Below, one piece after another: positions 56,210 through 64,000 of a DNA stretch of 64,000 nt; position 1 is the first letter of the stretch; each line of letters begins with the position of its first letter. This DNA comes from a bacterium (GTDB lineage: Bacteria > RUG730 > JAAEPJ01), in the NCBI GenBank assembly GCA_024222485.1, contig JAAEPJ010000141.1, forward strand, positions 84,393 through 148,392, in the 5' to 3' direction. A model generated the notes under the pieces. That model had not been told where the DNA came from. It ran no database searches and saw only the letters and a list, made by a program, of their open reading frames with translations. Both the position numbers and the translations under genes were made by a program.

Positions 56210-56920
56210 ATGTCAGAAACTCCCAAAAAAGAAACAGTTTATTTAAGAGAACTTAACATGAAATACAAAAAGAGGAGAGTATCTTCAAAATTTAAAGATA
56301 TTCAGCTGATAGATACAAAACTAGTTTATGAGTTATTTAAAGATATGAGGAATGAGTCAAAAGAAATAATAATAACAATAAGTTTAGATAAAGATTTTAG
56401 AATTTTATGTTATGAAACAATTGCAATAGGCGGGATTGATGGAATTTATACAAGAGAGTTTGAAGTAATAAGAGCCTCTATTGCCTTAAATGCTTATGGA
56501 ATAATAGTTGTTCATAATCATCCAAGCGGAGACCCAACACCAAGCGGAAATGATATAAATTTCACAAAAGAACTTTTGCTTTTAACAGAAACAGGCGGGA
56601 TGAAGTTTCATGACCATATCATAATAGGCAATAATAGTTTCTTTAGTATGGAAGAAAAATATAAAATGCAAGCTTTGTACTTAGAACGAAGAGCAGAGGA
56701 TGAAGAAAAAGGCGAAATAAGAGGGCTGGCAAGAGGACGGACGGAAGGAAAACGAGATGGGCTTGTTGAGGGCTTGAGTGAAGGCGAAAAAGTTGGAGAG
56801 AAGAAAGGCGAAAAGAAAAAAGCTATTGAAATGGCAAAAGAAATGAGAAAAGATAAGAAACCTCTTGAAGAAATAATGAAATATACAAAACTTTCTAAAG
56901 AAGAAATAGAAAATTTATAG
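56210..56920 (+). CDS. RadC-like JAB-domain protein with an Rpn/PD-(D/E)XK-transposase-type tail
   Basis: Residues ~30-160 are a RadC-type JAB/MPN domain. The metal motif HxHx7Sx2D is intact in 'VVHNHPSGDPTPSGND', with 'HDHIIIGNNSFFSM' following. RadC-like proteins often accompany restriction and phage-defence genes; their activity is unproven. From about residue 163 the sequence changes to Gly/Glu/Lys repeats ('RGLARGRTEGKRDGLVEGLS') and ends 'KPLEEIMKYTKLSKEEIENL'. That is the characteristic C-terminal tail of Rpn-family recombination-promoting nucleases. The hybrid is therefore unusual. The reading frame is intact with AGGAG upstream, unlike its decayed neighbours. Confidence 0.8.
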   Translation: MSETPKKETVYLRELNMKYKKRRVSSKFKDIQLIDTKLVYELFKDMRNESKEIIITISLDKDFRILCYETIAIGGIDGIYTREFEVIRASIALNAYGIIVVHNHPSGDPTPSGNDINFTKELLLLTETGGMKFHDHIIIGNNSFFSMEEKYKMQALYLERRAEDEEKGEIRGLARGRTEGKRDGLVEGLSEGEKVGEKKGEKKKAIEMAKEMRKDKKPLEEIMKYTKLSKEEIENL

Positions 56921-57013
56921 TTCCTACCACAGCCAGTTAATTATATTAAGGTTGTTTTATTAAGAGGGCAAGAATTTTTAAGATGATGCGGCAGAAAATA
57001 AGGAAGGAAGAAA

Positions 57014-57602
57014 GTGTATGAGATTATCAAAGACTACCTAGACAAACAAAAAATAAAAGTTGTTGGGAAATATGACTTTGGCAATAAAAAAGTTAAATAT
57101 TCTGAGAAGATACAAGGTTGGAAAATAAATAAATTTAGAGGTGATGAGTAAATTGTACGAGCTTTTATTTTAGCTAAATTTTGTTAATGAATTAGGCTAT
57201 AAACCTGAAAACATAGAAATTGAAAAACAATATGATATTGGCAGACCAAAAGTAAACAAGCCTAGAATAGATATTATTGTAAAGGATGATAAAAGTTTAA
57301 ATGTAAAAGACTTAATAAAAAAATATTAAGATGAACTAAAAGAACTTTGTAAATATGATAATGACACAAAAGATGTTTTTGGTTTCGTAAATACTTGCTG
57401 GGTTTTTGGTGAAGTTGCCAAAGGATTAAATTATCAAATTTCCATGGCAGAAGTTGGAAATGTTGGTTATAAACGAAGTAAACGAGGCGAAAAACTAATG
57501 CCTAATGATCTTTACCGTATGAATGATCTTGGCGAAGTTTTAGTTGCTGATGCTAGAAAAGAAACTGCTTTGGATTATTTAAGGGATGTAAAATGGGATT
57601 AA
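57014..57602 (+). pseudogene. Remnant of a type I restriction-modification methylase (hsdM)
   Basis: Broken frames read 'VYEIIKDYLDKQKIKVVGKY', then a stop at codon position expected to be Glu ('RGDE*IVRAFILAKF'), then 'FVNELGYKPENIEIEKQYDI' and GRPKVNKPRIDIIV after a frameshift. Another stop follows, and then 'QISMAEVGNVGYKRSKRGEK', 'LMPNDLYRMNDLGEVLVADA' and 'ALDYLRDVKWD' to TAA at 57600-57602. The first part matches the N-terminal HsdR_N-like segment of some HsdM proteins and the last part their C-terminus; the methylase core is deleted. The end overlaps the RhuM start by 10 bases, as in intact loci. Confidence 0.75.
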
Positions 57603-58033
57603 AAGAAAAACAAAATCAAAATCAAAATTCAGAAATAATAATTTACACGGCAAAAGAAGGTGGCACAAAATTACAAGTAACGCTTGAAGATGAAACGGTT
57701 TGGCTTACTCAAGAGCAGATGGCAAATCTTTTTGGAAAAGCAAAGTCTACTATAAACGAACATATAAAAAATATATATGCAGAAAAAGAACTTGAAGAAA
57801 ATCAAACTATGAAGAAATTCGGGAATTCCGAATTTTCTATAAAACCAGTTAATTATTATAACCTTGATGTAATCATTTCAGTAGGCTATAGAGTAAAGTC
57901 GCCACAAGGCACAGCATTTAGGCAATGGGAAACCAAAAGAATACATGAGTATATCATCAAAGGTTTTACTTTAGATGATGACAGACTTAAACAAGAAGGC
58001 GGACGAAGCAGATATGCAGCAGTTGTTATCTAA
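57593..58033 (+). pseudogene. RhuM-family gene, N-terminal half truncated at repeat B
   Basis: The 146 residues match the N-terminus of RhuM ('virulence protein') family members: 'VTLEDETVWLTQEQMANLFG', 'KSTINEHIKNIYAEKELEEN', 'NYYNLDVIISVGYRVKSPQG', 'RQWETKRIHEYIIKGFTLDD'. RhuM proteins normally run to ~330 residues. Here similarity ends at 'GGRSRY' and the frame stops at AAVVI, inside the direct repeat at 58016-58074. It starts within the end of the hsdM remnant. The missing C-terminal half is present, out of order, at 55819-56127. A short protein could still be made, but it would lack half the domain. Confidence 0.8.
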
Positions 58034-58074
58034 ACAATGTTAGAACCTGTTTAATGAAAGTTGCTTGAGTTTTT
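58016..58074 (+). repeat. Direct repeat copy B flanking the accessory island
   Basis: This is the partner of the repeat at 55574-55633, in the same orientation. Its T-rich end abuts the stop codon of the minus-strand HEPN/Toprim gene (58080). It cuts the RhuM N-terminal half. Confidence 0.85.
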
Positions 58075-58079
58075 ATTAT

Positions 58080-59354
58080 TTATTCCCAATTGTATTTTGA
58101 ATAATAGTCTAAGATTTTTATAATTTTATTTTGATTAGGTGTGTTTTCGCTAAATTCTTTAAAAATCATTTCAAAAATTGCTTCTAATCCAGTCCAATCA
58201 TATTGTTTAATTGAAATAGGGGCTTTTTTACAATTCTTAATTTGTTGAGTAAACTTATTTTTAATTTTTTTTTTACATACGATTTTGCCTTGCCCGCTTG
58301 TTTTTCCCCATTGAATAGGAAATAATTCCCCATTATCCGATAAATTATCCTTACTGAGATAAATTTCTATAGTTGTAGCACGACCATTGATATCCATTTT
58401 TTTAATTATGTTTGAATTTTTGGTTATAGTTGGATAATCTTCAGCAATTTTTAAATGCGGATATTGTTTGATTTTTATATTATCAGGAATTTTAGTTAAA
58501 CTCTCTTTCAAATTTTTTATTGCTGATGTTCCAACTGTATCGTTATCAAAAAGAGCAATAATTGGGTTCCGTATGCCAGCACCAATAAAAGCTTTAATAA
58601 TTTCTACTATAGAAGTACATCCGCCTTTGGTGCAAGATTTTTTAAAATCCATAAATGAATAGTATTCTTTTAAATGAGGATATAGAATATCTAAACTTTC
58701 TCTCAGGAAATAAGTATCAGTAGAGCCCTCAGGAAGAATTATAATTTTTTCACCTATTTTAAAATCATATAAATTATTTTCTTCAATAACTTGTTCGTAA
58801 ATATTCTCCTGTGAATAGTATTCATTTTCAATTAGCTCAGTAATATCATATTTTATTGAATCTTCTGGATCAACAACCTCAAGGAATGCTCTTAATAAAC
58901 TTTTATGATCATAAAAAAAAGAATTAAACTGTGTATCAAAAGTAATAATATATTTAATTAAGGAGAGATCTGGTATGTTTTTAGGAATATTATCATAGAA
59001 AAAATAATTATTTTTTATAATTATTTTACTTGCTTTTAAAAAAAGGTCAAAGGTAGTTCCTTCTAAAAGGTCTATTTCTTCTTTTGTACTTAAGTATGGG
59101 TCATCAGTATATAATTCTTTTAGTTTTTTGATTTTTGTATTTTTTTGTGTATTAAACATTTGTTTTGAAAAATCTAATGTAATTCCTATTATATTTAATC
59201 TATGTTTAATGTTTTTTGCTATGTTTATAAATTGGAAACCTTTATTTGTCCTTAAATCTGAAGGTTGAAATAGCAAAAGTATCGATGGGTCTATTGTTGT
59301 CTTGCGAGAGACTATTTCATAATTGGATATATATAAAGCACAATACGAGCCCAT
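58080..59354 (-). CDS. HEPN/Toprim-associated defence-type protein
   Basis: The 424-residue protein begins 'MGSYCALYISNYEIVSRKTT' and continues IDPSILLLF. I recognise this as the N-terminus of HEPN/Toprim-associated proteins, a family frequently found with restriction and other defence genes. The C-terminal half holds a Toprim-like fold: catalytic Glu209 in 'IILPEGSTDTYFL' and the Asp pair 270/272 in 'ALFDNDTVG', with 'GCTSIVEIIKAFIGAG' between. This suggests a nuclease acting on DNA or RNA when triggered. The reading frame is intact. It lies on the strand opposite the RM remnants, directly after repeat B. Start: AAAGGA precedes the ATG. The exact biological trigger is unknown. Confidence 0.75.
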   Translation of the reverse strand: MGSYCALYISNYEIVSRKTTIDPSILLLFQPSDLRTNKGFQFINIAKNIKHRLNIIGITLDFSKQMFNTQKNTKIKKLKELYTDDPYLSTKEEIDLLEGTTFDLFLKASKIIIKNNYFFYDNIPKNIPDLSLIKYIITFDTQFNSFFYDHKSLLRAFLEVVDPEDSIKYDITELIENEYYSQENIYEQVIEENNLYDFKIGEKIIILPEGSTDTYFLRESLDILYPHLKEYYSFMDFKKSCTKGGCTSIVEIIKAFIGAGIRNPIIALFDNDTVGTSAIKNLKESLTKIPDNIKIKQYPHLKIAEDYPTITKNSNIIKKMDINGRATTIEIYLSKDNLSDNGELFPIQWGKTSGQGKIVCKKKIKNKFTQQIKNCKKAPISIKQYDWTGLEAIFEMIFKEFSENTPNQNKIIKILDYYSKYNWE

Positions 59355-59374
59355 TTGTTTTTCCTTTATTAAAT

Positions 59375-59524
59375 TTATTTACAACAATCTAAGTCTTTAT
59401 TTGAACCCCATTTACTTTTAGCATATTTTTTAAAAATTGGCTTTAAATTGTTTTTTATACATTTTTTATTAATTTCACCAATGTGAGAAGAAAAGACTCT
59501 TTTATTTTTTACAAGGTCTCTTCC
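59375..59524 (-). pseudogene. 49-codon stop-bounded fragment upstream of the HEPN/Toprim gene
   Basis: Reading the minus strand, 'GRDLVKNKRVFSSHIGEINK' and onwards to 'YAKSKWGSNKDLDCCK' is open between TAA 59525-59527 and TAA 59375-59377, but it has no start codon. Sequence quality looks coding, so it may be the tail of a lost partner gene of the defence protein. I do not recognise the family. Confidence 0.3.
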
Positions 59525-59606
59525 TTAAAATTGATCTAATTTAAAAGTACAATTAGTGTTCTTTCTATGGTGAAATAAAAAATTAATTATATTAAATGTT
59601 CATTCG

Positions 59607-61379
59607 CTATTTAATAAATTTTTTAAATAAATAGATTTTTTTAATTTTTTGTAGTGCTTTTCTAATATATTTTTCAGAATTTTTATTTTTATATTGGACA
59701 AGAGCACGCTGCATTGCTCGTTCTTCTTCTGTTTCTGGAACATAGATTTTTTCATTAGTTAAAGGGTGGGTTTTACTATAATATATAGCAGCAGATAAGG
59801 TCATTGGCAAAGGAATAAAGTCCTGTATTTGTTCAGGCATAATATTTTTACTGGTGCAGTGAAGCCCCATATTAACAGCTTTATCTAAGGTTGTTCCAGG
59901 GTGAGAGGTTATGTAATAATTAACAAGAAAGACAGGTTTTTTTAGTTTGCGACTAACTTTACGGAAAGCTTTTTTAAATTGTTTGTATACTCCATATTTT
60001 GGTTTATTCATAAGTTTTAATACTTTGTCATCTGTATGTTCCGGAGCGACTTTCATTCGTCCGCTAATATTATTACGGCAAATATATTCTAAGTATTCTT
60101 CACTTTCATCATTGCCGAAAAGTAAATCATATCTCAGTCCGCTTTGGATAAAGACATGTTTAACTCCGGGGATATTTTTGATGTTTTGATAAACGGTTAT
60201 CGCCATAGGATAGTTAAGTTTTAAATTTGGACATTTCTCAGGCAGTAAGCAGTGGCGTTCTTTACAGAATCCACCTTGACTCCAGACATTACAGCCAGCT
60301 AAAAAGAGGTTTGCTGTCGCTCCACCGATATCTGTGAAAGTCCCTTTAAAATCAGGGTGTTTTGATAGTTTTAGTGCTTCCAGATAAATTGATTCAGGTG
60401 TACGGCTTTGAACTACTCGACTTTGATGGCAGAAGATAGAACAGAAACTACATTCGCCGGGACAGCCTATATTAGAAATCAAAGAAAATTGCATCATATC
60501 TTTAAAGCCTGGAACCCCTCCTGTTTGATCATAAGTTGGATGCCAGATGTTTTGGTACGGCAGTTCAAAAATAAAATCTAATTCTTTTGGTGAGTAAGGA
60601 AACTGTGGTAAATTATGAATAAGAAATCTTTTAGCATCGGGTTGTATGAGAGTTTTAGAGCGACCCGGATTTTGATTCTCATAGATAAGTTTAAAAGCTT
60701 TAAGATATGCTTTTTTATCCGTTGATATCTCTTCAAAAGAAGGTAAGAGTATATAGTTATCTATATTTATTTTATTTTTAACAATACAGGTACCGCGAAT
60801 ATCCGTTATTTTTTTCCCCTGCTTTAACCGGTTAGCTATTTCAATTAACTGTCGTTCGCCCATACCATAAATTAGAAGATCAGCTTTGCTGTCTAAAAGA
60901 ATGCTATGCCTTATTTTTGTTGACCAGTAATCATAGTGTGCTAAGCGGCGCATACTAGCCTCAAGTCCACCTAGGATAATCGGTTTGTTTTTGAAGTTTT
61001 GTTTGATCTTGTTGGTATACTTGATTAAAGCCCTGTCAGGGATAGAGGTTTTTCTAGCGTTTGGAGTGCGTCGAGGTTTTTTATTTGCTGTATAATTTTT
61101 TAGCATCGAGTCAACGGCTCCAGAGGAAATTGCAAAGAATAACCGAGGAGACCCAAGAGCTGTAAAGTCTTCATTTTTATTAATATCAGGCTCAGCAATG
61201 ATCCCCACTTTAAAGCCATCTGCTTCAAGTGAACGACCACAAACAGCTGCGCCACAAGAATGATGGTCAATATAAGGATCACCCGTGATAATAATAATGT
61301 CAAGTTCTGTCCAGCCTTTAAGCTGCATTTCTTGCTTAGTCATTGGTAGAAAGTTAAAATTTTTTGTTTTTTTATTCAT
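59607..61379 (-). CDS. YgiQ-family radical SAM protein
   Basis: The 590-residue protein is a member of the YgiQ (UPF0313) family of radical SAM enzymes of unknown reaction. The N-terminus is diagnostic: 'LPMTKQEMQLKGWTELDIII', 'TGDPYIDHHSCGAAVCGRSL', then 'SGAVDSMLKNYTANKKPR' and 'IILGGLEASMRRLAHYDYW'. The cluster motif is Cys306-x3-Cys310-x2-Cys313 in 'GCPGECSFCSIFCHQSR'. 'VAPEHTDDKVLKLMNKP' and 'NYYITSHPGTTL' follow as expected. Its start overlaps the end of the flavoprotein gene by 8 bases, so the two are coupled. Confidence 0.93.
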   Translation of the reverse strand: MNKKTKNFNFLPMTKQEMQLKGWTELDIIIITGDPYIDHHSCGAAVCGRSLEADGFKVGIIAEPDINKNEDFTALGSPRLFFAISSGAVDSMLKNYTANKKPRRTPNARKTSIPDRALIKYTNKIKQNFKNKPIILGGLEASMRRLAHYDYWSTKIRHSILLDSKADLLIYGMGERQLIEIANRLKQGKKITDIRGTCIVKNKINIDNYILLPSFEEISTDKKAYLKAFKLIYENQNPGRSKTLIQPDAKRFLIHNLPQFPYSPKELDFIFELPYQNIWHPTYDQTGGVPGFKDMMQFSLISNIGCPGECSFCSIFCHQSRVVQSRTPESIYLEALKLSKHPDFKGTFTDIGGATANLFLAGCNVWSQGGFCKERHCLLPEKCPNLKLNYPMAITVYQNIKNIPGVKHVFIQSGLRYDLLFGNDESEEYLEYICRNNISGRMKVAPEHTDDKVLKLMNKPKYGVYKQFKKAFRKVSRKLKKPVFLVNYYITSHPGTTLDKAVNMGLHCTSKNIMPEQIQDFIPLPMTLSAAIYYSKTHPLTNEKIYVPETEEERAMQRALVQYKNKNSEKYIRKALQKIKKIYLFKKFIK

Positions 61380-62568
61380 TTTTTATATTTAAGCCTGCTA
61401 CATAGCCTGTTGACCAAGCAATTTGTAAGTTATAGCCACCTGTTGGTCCATCTAGATTTAAAACTTCTCCTGCTAGGTAAAGGTTATTTTGGATTTTTGA
61501 ACACATAGTCTTTGGTTCAACTTCTTTGAGGCTAACACCACCTTTTGTCACAATTGATTTATGGAAGCCTACGACCGAAGTTGCAGTAACTTCAAAATTT
61601 TTGAGTAAATTGATAAGATTTAACCGTTCTTTCTTTGTTATCAAGTTACAGGGTTTTGTTTGGTCAATTTTAGAAAGTTTAATGATAACAGGTATTAATT
61701 TTTTAGGCAAAAGATTATCCAGACTATTTTTAAATATTTTTGTTCCTGCTTGGTGGAAATCACGAAGAACTCTTTTATCAAGCTTATGATGATCAAGTGC
61801 CGGCTTGAAATCAATACTTATTTTTGATGGTAGTTTAATTCGTGAACTAAGGTCTAAAATGATTGGCCCGCTTAAGCCGTTTTCTGTAAATAATGCTTCC
61901 CCAAAAAGCGAAATTTTTCCCGCAGATATGTTAACATTACGTAAACTTAACCCTTTTAATTCTTTGATAAAATTTTCTTGGCATACGAAAGGCGTCAAAG
62001 CAGCCGTTGGCTTGATAATCGTATGACCGATTTTTTTTAGCAGAAAGTATCCATCGCCCGTAGAACCTGTTGATGGGTAGGATTTTCCCCCTGTTGCGAG
62101 TAAAAAATTATTGGCATAAAACCTGCCATTATTTGTTAAAATATTATTTTTGTTTATTTCTAATACGGTTGTATTAAACTTTATGGGAACATCTTGCAAA
62201 ACTTTTGAAAAAGTTTCTGTGATTTCCCTAGCAGAATTTGAAACAGGAAAAATACGGTTTCCTCTCTCAATTTTAGTTTCAATATTTAAATAATTATTAA
62301 AAAAATCTATAGTATCTTGGATGGAAAATTGTGAGAGCGCAGAGTAGAGAAATCGACCATTATCGCCAAATTTTTTGATAAATTCATGTGTGTCTGTATT
62401 GGCCGTTGTAATATTGCAGCGTCCTTTGCCAGTAATTAAAATTTTTTGGCCAATTCTTTCATTTTTTTCAAGTATTAAAATATCTAGTCCACGCAGATAA
62501 GCATTGAGTGCAGACATAAGTCCTGCAGCACCTGCTCCAATGATAATAAGATCATAGTTTTTTTTCAT
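61372..62568 (-). CDS. YhiN/HI0933-type FAD-dependent oxidoreductase
   Basis: The 398-residue flavoprotein opens with the dinucleotide-binding motif 'LIIIGAGAAGLMSALNAYLR', then 'ILEKNERIGQKILITGKGRC' followed by NIT, and 'GNRIFPVSN', 'LATGGKSYPSTGSTGDGY', 'VTKGGVSLKEV' and 'GEVLNLDGPTGGYNLQIAWS'. These mark the HI0933/YhiN (BaiN-like) family; the natural substrate of most members is unknown. It shares 8 bases with the ygiQ start. The ATG lies three bases after the stop of a doubtful small ORF. Confidence 0.93.
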   Translation of the reverse strand: MKKNYDLIIIGAGAAGLMSALNAYLRGLDILILEKNERIGQKILITGKGRCNITTANTDTHEFIKKFGDNGRFLYSALSQFSIQDTIDFFNNYLNIETKIERGNRIFPVSNSAREITETFSKVLQDVPIKFNTTVLEINKNNILTNNGRFYANNFLLATGGKSYPSTGSTGDGYFLLKKIGHTIIKPTAALTPFVCQENFIKELKGLSLRNVNISAGKISLFGEALFTENGLSGPIILDLSSRIKLPSKISIDFKPALDHHKLDKRVLRDFHQAGTKIFKNSLDNLLPKKLIPVIIKLSKIDQTKPCNLITKKERLNLINLLKNFEVTATSVVGFHKSIVTKGGVSLKEVEPKTMCSKIQNNLYLAGEVLNLDGPTGGYNLQIAWSTGYVAGLNIKNE

Positions 62569-62570
62569 GT

Positions 62571-62765
62571 TTATTGCTCGTAAATATGATAAAGTATAAA
62601 TTCATTGAAAATTTGATTGTTTATATCATAAAATGATGAATAAATATTATCATTTATTTTAGTATGATTAAACAACTCTAGTAATATAGCATAATATATC
62701 TCTACTTTAGTAAATATTTTTATCTCGTTTTGAAAAGGCAAAGCTTTTACTCTATTGATATACAA
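62571..62765 (-). CDS. Doubtful 64-residue ORF upstream of the flavoprotein gene
   Basis: An open frame of 64 residues ends two bases before the flavoprotein gene. Residues are Asn/Ile/Tyr-rich, as in translated AT-rich intergenic DNA. It has no family resemblance and no clear ribosome site. Its start overlaps the nadC promoter repeats on the other strand. It is probably not a gene. Confidence 0.2.
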   Translation of the reverse strand: MYINRVKALPFQNEIKIFTKVEIYYAILLELFNHTKINDNIYSSFYDINNQIFNEFILYHIYEQ

Positions 62766-62779
62766 AATTGATATACAAA
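62754..62779 (+). repeat. Perfect 13-bp tandem repeat in the nadC promoter
   Basis: ATTGATATACAAA occurs twice head to tail (62754-62766, 62767-62779). The second copy covers the -35 hexamer of the nadC promoter. A direct repeat with near one-and-a-quarter-turn spacing in this place is a natural candidate for a regulator site, for example of NAD synthesis. The regulator is unknown. Confidence 0.75.
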
Positions 62780-62796
62780 AGGTTTTGTGTTATATT
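62768..62796 (+). promoter_or_regulatory. Sigma70-like promoter of nadC
   Basis: TTGATA (62768-62773) and TATATT (62791-62796) are spaced 17 bases apart, 35 bases before the nadC start. The spacer contains CAAAA-GG-TTTTG, a small inverted repeat. AGAAGGA just before the ATG is the ribosome site. Confidence 0.65.
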
Positions 62797-62830
62797 GATT
62801 GAATGAAAATATAGTTAGAAGGAATAATAA

Positions 62831-63727
62831 ATGCAAATAACTGAACAAGTTTTACTTTCCACTACGAACCTTACAAAATTAATTGAGTTGGCTCTTTTAG
62901 AAGATCTTTATGGAGGAGATTGTAGTTCAGAAGTTTTAAAAGATGGTGTGATCATTACAGCAAATTTTTTAGCAAAAGAAGCTGGAGTTATTGCTGGTTT
63001 GGTTCTTGTTCCAGAAATTATCAAAATCGCTGGCACTAATAATTATCTAAGAAGTCATCTTCAATTTGAGCCGCATGTCAGTGAAGGTGCAAAGGTTTCC
63101 AACAACACTGTCATAGCTTCTATCTGTGGAGATATTAAAGATATTCTAGCAATTGAGCGTACAATTTTAAATTTTGTTTCGCGGGTATCAGGGATAGCAA
63201 CTTATACAAGTAAAATGGTCGATGCTTTAGCTGGAGCGAAGCCAAGGATTTATGATACACGGAAAACATTGCCGGGCTGGAGAATATTAGATAAGTATGC
63301 AGTATATCAAGGAGGGGGAGTTAATCACCGTCTTAATTTGAGTGAGCATTTAATGTTTAAGGATAATCATTACTACGGGGATAAATTGGGTGTGCTGGAA
63401 TATCTAAAAAATTTAAATAAGCTTCAAGATTCAAGCCAAGCCAAGCGTGTAGAAATAGAAGTTGATAATTTTAGTTATTTTGAGCATGAAGAAATTTGGA
63501 ATGCAGATATTATTATGTTGGATAATATGAATTTAAAAAAGCTTAATGAAGCAATAAAAATTATTCGTTTGAAAGAAACAGCTCAAAAAAAATATGAGAT
63601 TGAAATTTCTGGAGGGTTAAATATTGATAACCTTGCAAGTCTTAAAAATTTGGATGTTGATCGTATTTCAATTGGAAGAATAACCCATTCTGCTTCTAGT
63701 TATGATATTTCATTAGATTGTATCTAA
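62831..63727 (+). CDS. nadC: Nicotinate-nucleotide pyrophosphorylase (carboxylating)
   Basis: NadC converts quinolinate and PRPP to nicotinate mononucleotide in de novo NAD synthesis. The N-terminal domain has 'ELALLEDLYGGDCSSEVL' and 'ANFLAKEAGVIAGLVLVPEI'. The barrel has 'ERTILNFVSRVSGIATYTSK', 'YDTRKTLPGWRILDKYAVYQ', 'GGGVNHRLNLSEHLMFKDNH', 'EIEVDNF', 'DIIMLDNMN' and 'EISGGLNIDNL'. All belong to the conserved active site. Length 298 is normal. No nadA or nadB is adjacent. A well-formed promoter with a tandem repeat precedes it. Confidence 0.97.
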   Translation: MQITEQVLLSTTNLTKLIELALLEDLYGGDCSSEVLKDGVIITANFLAKEAGVIAGLVLVPEIIKIAGTNNYLRSHLQFEPHVSEGAKVSNNTVIASICGDIKDILAIERTILNFVSRVSGIATYTSKMVDALAGAKPRIYDTRKTLPGWRILDKYAVYQGGGVNHRLNLSEHLMFKDNHYYGDKLGVLEYLKNLNKLQDSSQAKRVEIEVDNFSYFEHEEIWNADIIMLDNMNLKKLNEAIKIIRLKETAQKKYEIEISGGLNIDNLASLKNLDVDRISIGRITHSASSYDISLDCI

Positions 63728-63792
63728 TAGTATCTTTTTGTTCTTAAATTTATTTTTTAGATCACAGGAAAAACGAGCTAAATATATTTTCA

Positions 63793-63821
63793 TTGCTTAG
63801 AAAGTTAAAGAGTTTTATAAT
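63793..63821 (+). promoter_or_regulatory. Sigma70-like promoter of the last gene in the window
   Basis: TTGCTT (63793-63798) and a perfect TATAAT (63816-63821) are 17 bases apart, 67 bases upstream of the next ATG. This is one of the best-matched promoter sequences in the window. Confidence 0.6.
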
Positions 63822-63888
63822 AATCTATGGGAAGAAACTAATTTTAGAGTTTAAGTATTTTACTTGTAAGTTAAAAGGAGAAGATCAG

Positions 63889-64000
63889 ATGAAACTAACG
63901 AAAATGCCCGCTATTTTAAAATCAATACTCGCAGAAAAGCTTGCTTATCGACCGATGAGTATAGTAAAAACTGCTGTACAGCCTTATTTCCAAACAAGAA
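63889..64000 (+). CDS. N-terminal start of an unidentified gene, cut by the window end
   Basis: ATG 63889 follows AAGGAGAAG and opens a frame that runs off the end. The 37 visible residues ('KLTKMPAILKSILAEKLAYR', then PMSIVKTAVQPYF) are basic and helical. They do not look like a signal peptide and match no family I recognise. The promoter at 63793-63821 supports it as a real gene. Confidence 0.65.
   Translation, partial: MKLTKMPAILKSILAEKLAYRPMSIVKTAVQPYFQTR

Noticed and set aside
62571..62765. Small gene upstream of the flavoprotein gene
   Set aside because: The composition is that of translated AT-rich spacer, with no ribosome site and no recognisable motif; it is kept only as a low-confidence entry.

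Overview
The window comes from an AT-rich bacterial chromosome, roughly one third G+C by eye. It looks like a diderm (Gram-negative type) cell. It encodes an LpxL-type acyltransferase, a secretin, a PorV-like outer-membrane protein and a meso-diaminopimelate MurE. GyrB has the long, insert-bearing form and RF2 carries a classical programmed frameshift. UGA is used as a stop throughout and an intact RF2 gene is present, so the code is standard. The mix (giant IPT/TIG protein with a FlgD-like and sorting-domain-like C-terminus, PorV-like protein, Tad pilus genes, two-domain ThyX, BatD) suggests an uncultured candidate phylum of the Margulisbacteria/Omnitrophica kind. That placement is an inference and was not tested.

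Layout. 1-4.3 kb: the end of a truncated gene, then on the minus strand uvrC without its C-terminal HhH domain, trpC, and a secreted-protein gene apparently split by a frameshift. 4.7-12.9 kb: a DciA/DUF721 gene, gyrB, gyrA, a double-domain thyX and serS. 12.9-33.6 kb: a surface/secretion locus on the plus strand. It holds a small secreted protein, a 4774-residue repeat protein filling 14.3 kb, a PorV/PorQ-like protein coupled to it, two Flp-type pilins, TadE, CpaB, a short CpaC-like secretin and a CpaE-CpaF fusion. 33.7-47.6 kb: BatD, YqeK, a LytR_C protein, MscS, a trehalose-phosphate synthase family enzyme, MurF, ArsC, LpxL-like, AccD, SerA, MurE and PilZ. 47.6-55.4 kb: ruvA, a GAF histidine kinase and a LOG-family gene with an internal TGA on the minus strand; prfB and bioB on plus; topA on minus.

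55.4-59.5 kb is an accessory island that appears to be the wreck of a type I restriction-modification locus. It holds KilA-N and RhuM fragments, a RadC-like protein with an Rpn-type tail, an hsdM remnant and a second RhuM half. Two ~60-bp direct repeats flank these pieces, and an intact HEPN/Toprim defence-type gene follows. 59.6-64 kb returns to housekeeping genes: ygiQ, a YhiN-type flavoprotein, nadC and the start of another gene.

How the genes fit together. The giant protein, the PorV-like protein and the Tad genes run head to tail with overlaps or very short gaps. They probably form one transcription unit devoted to building and displaying surface structures. A good sigma70-like promoter (12877-12905) precedes it. 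The window shows no TadB, TadC or prepilin peptidase, so the pilus would need genes from elsewhere.
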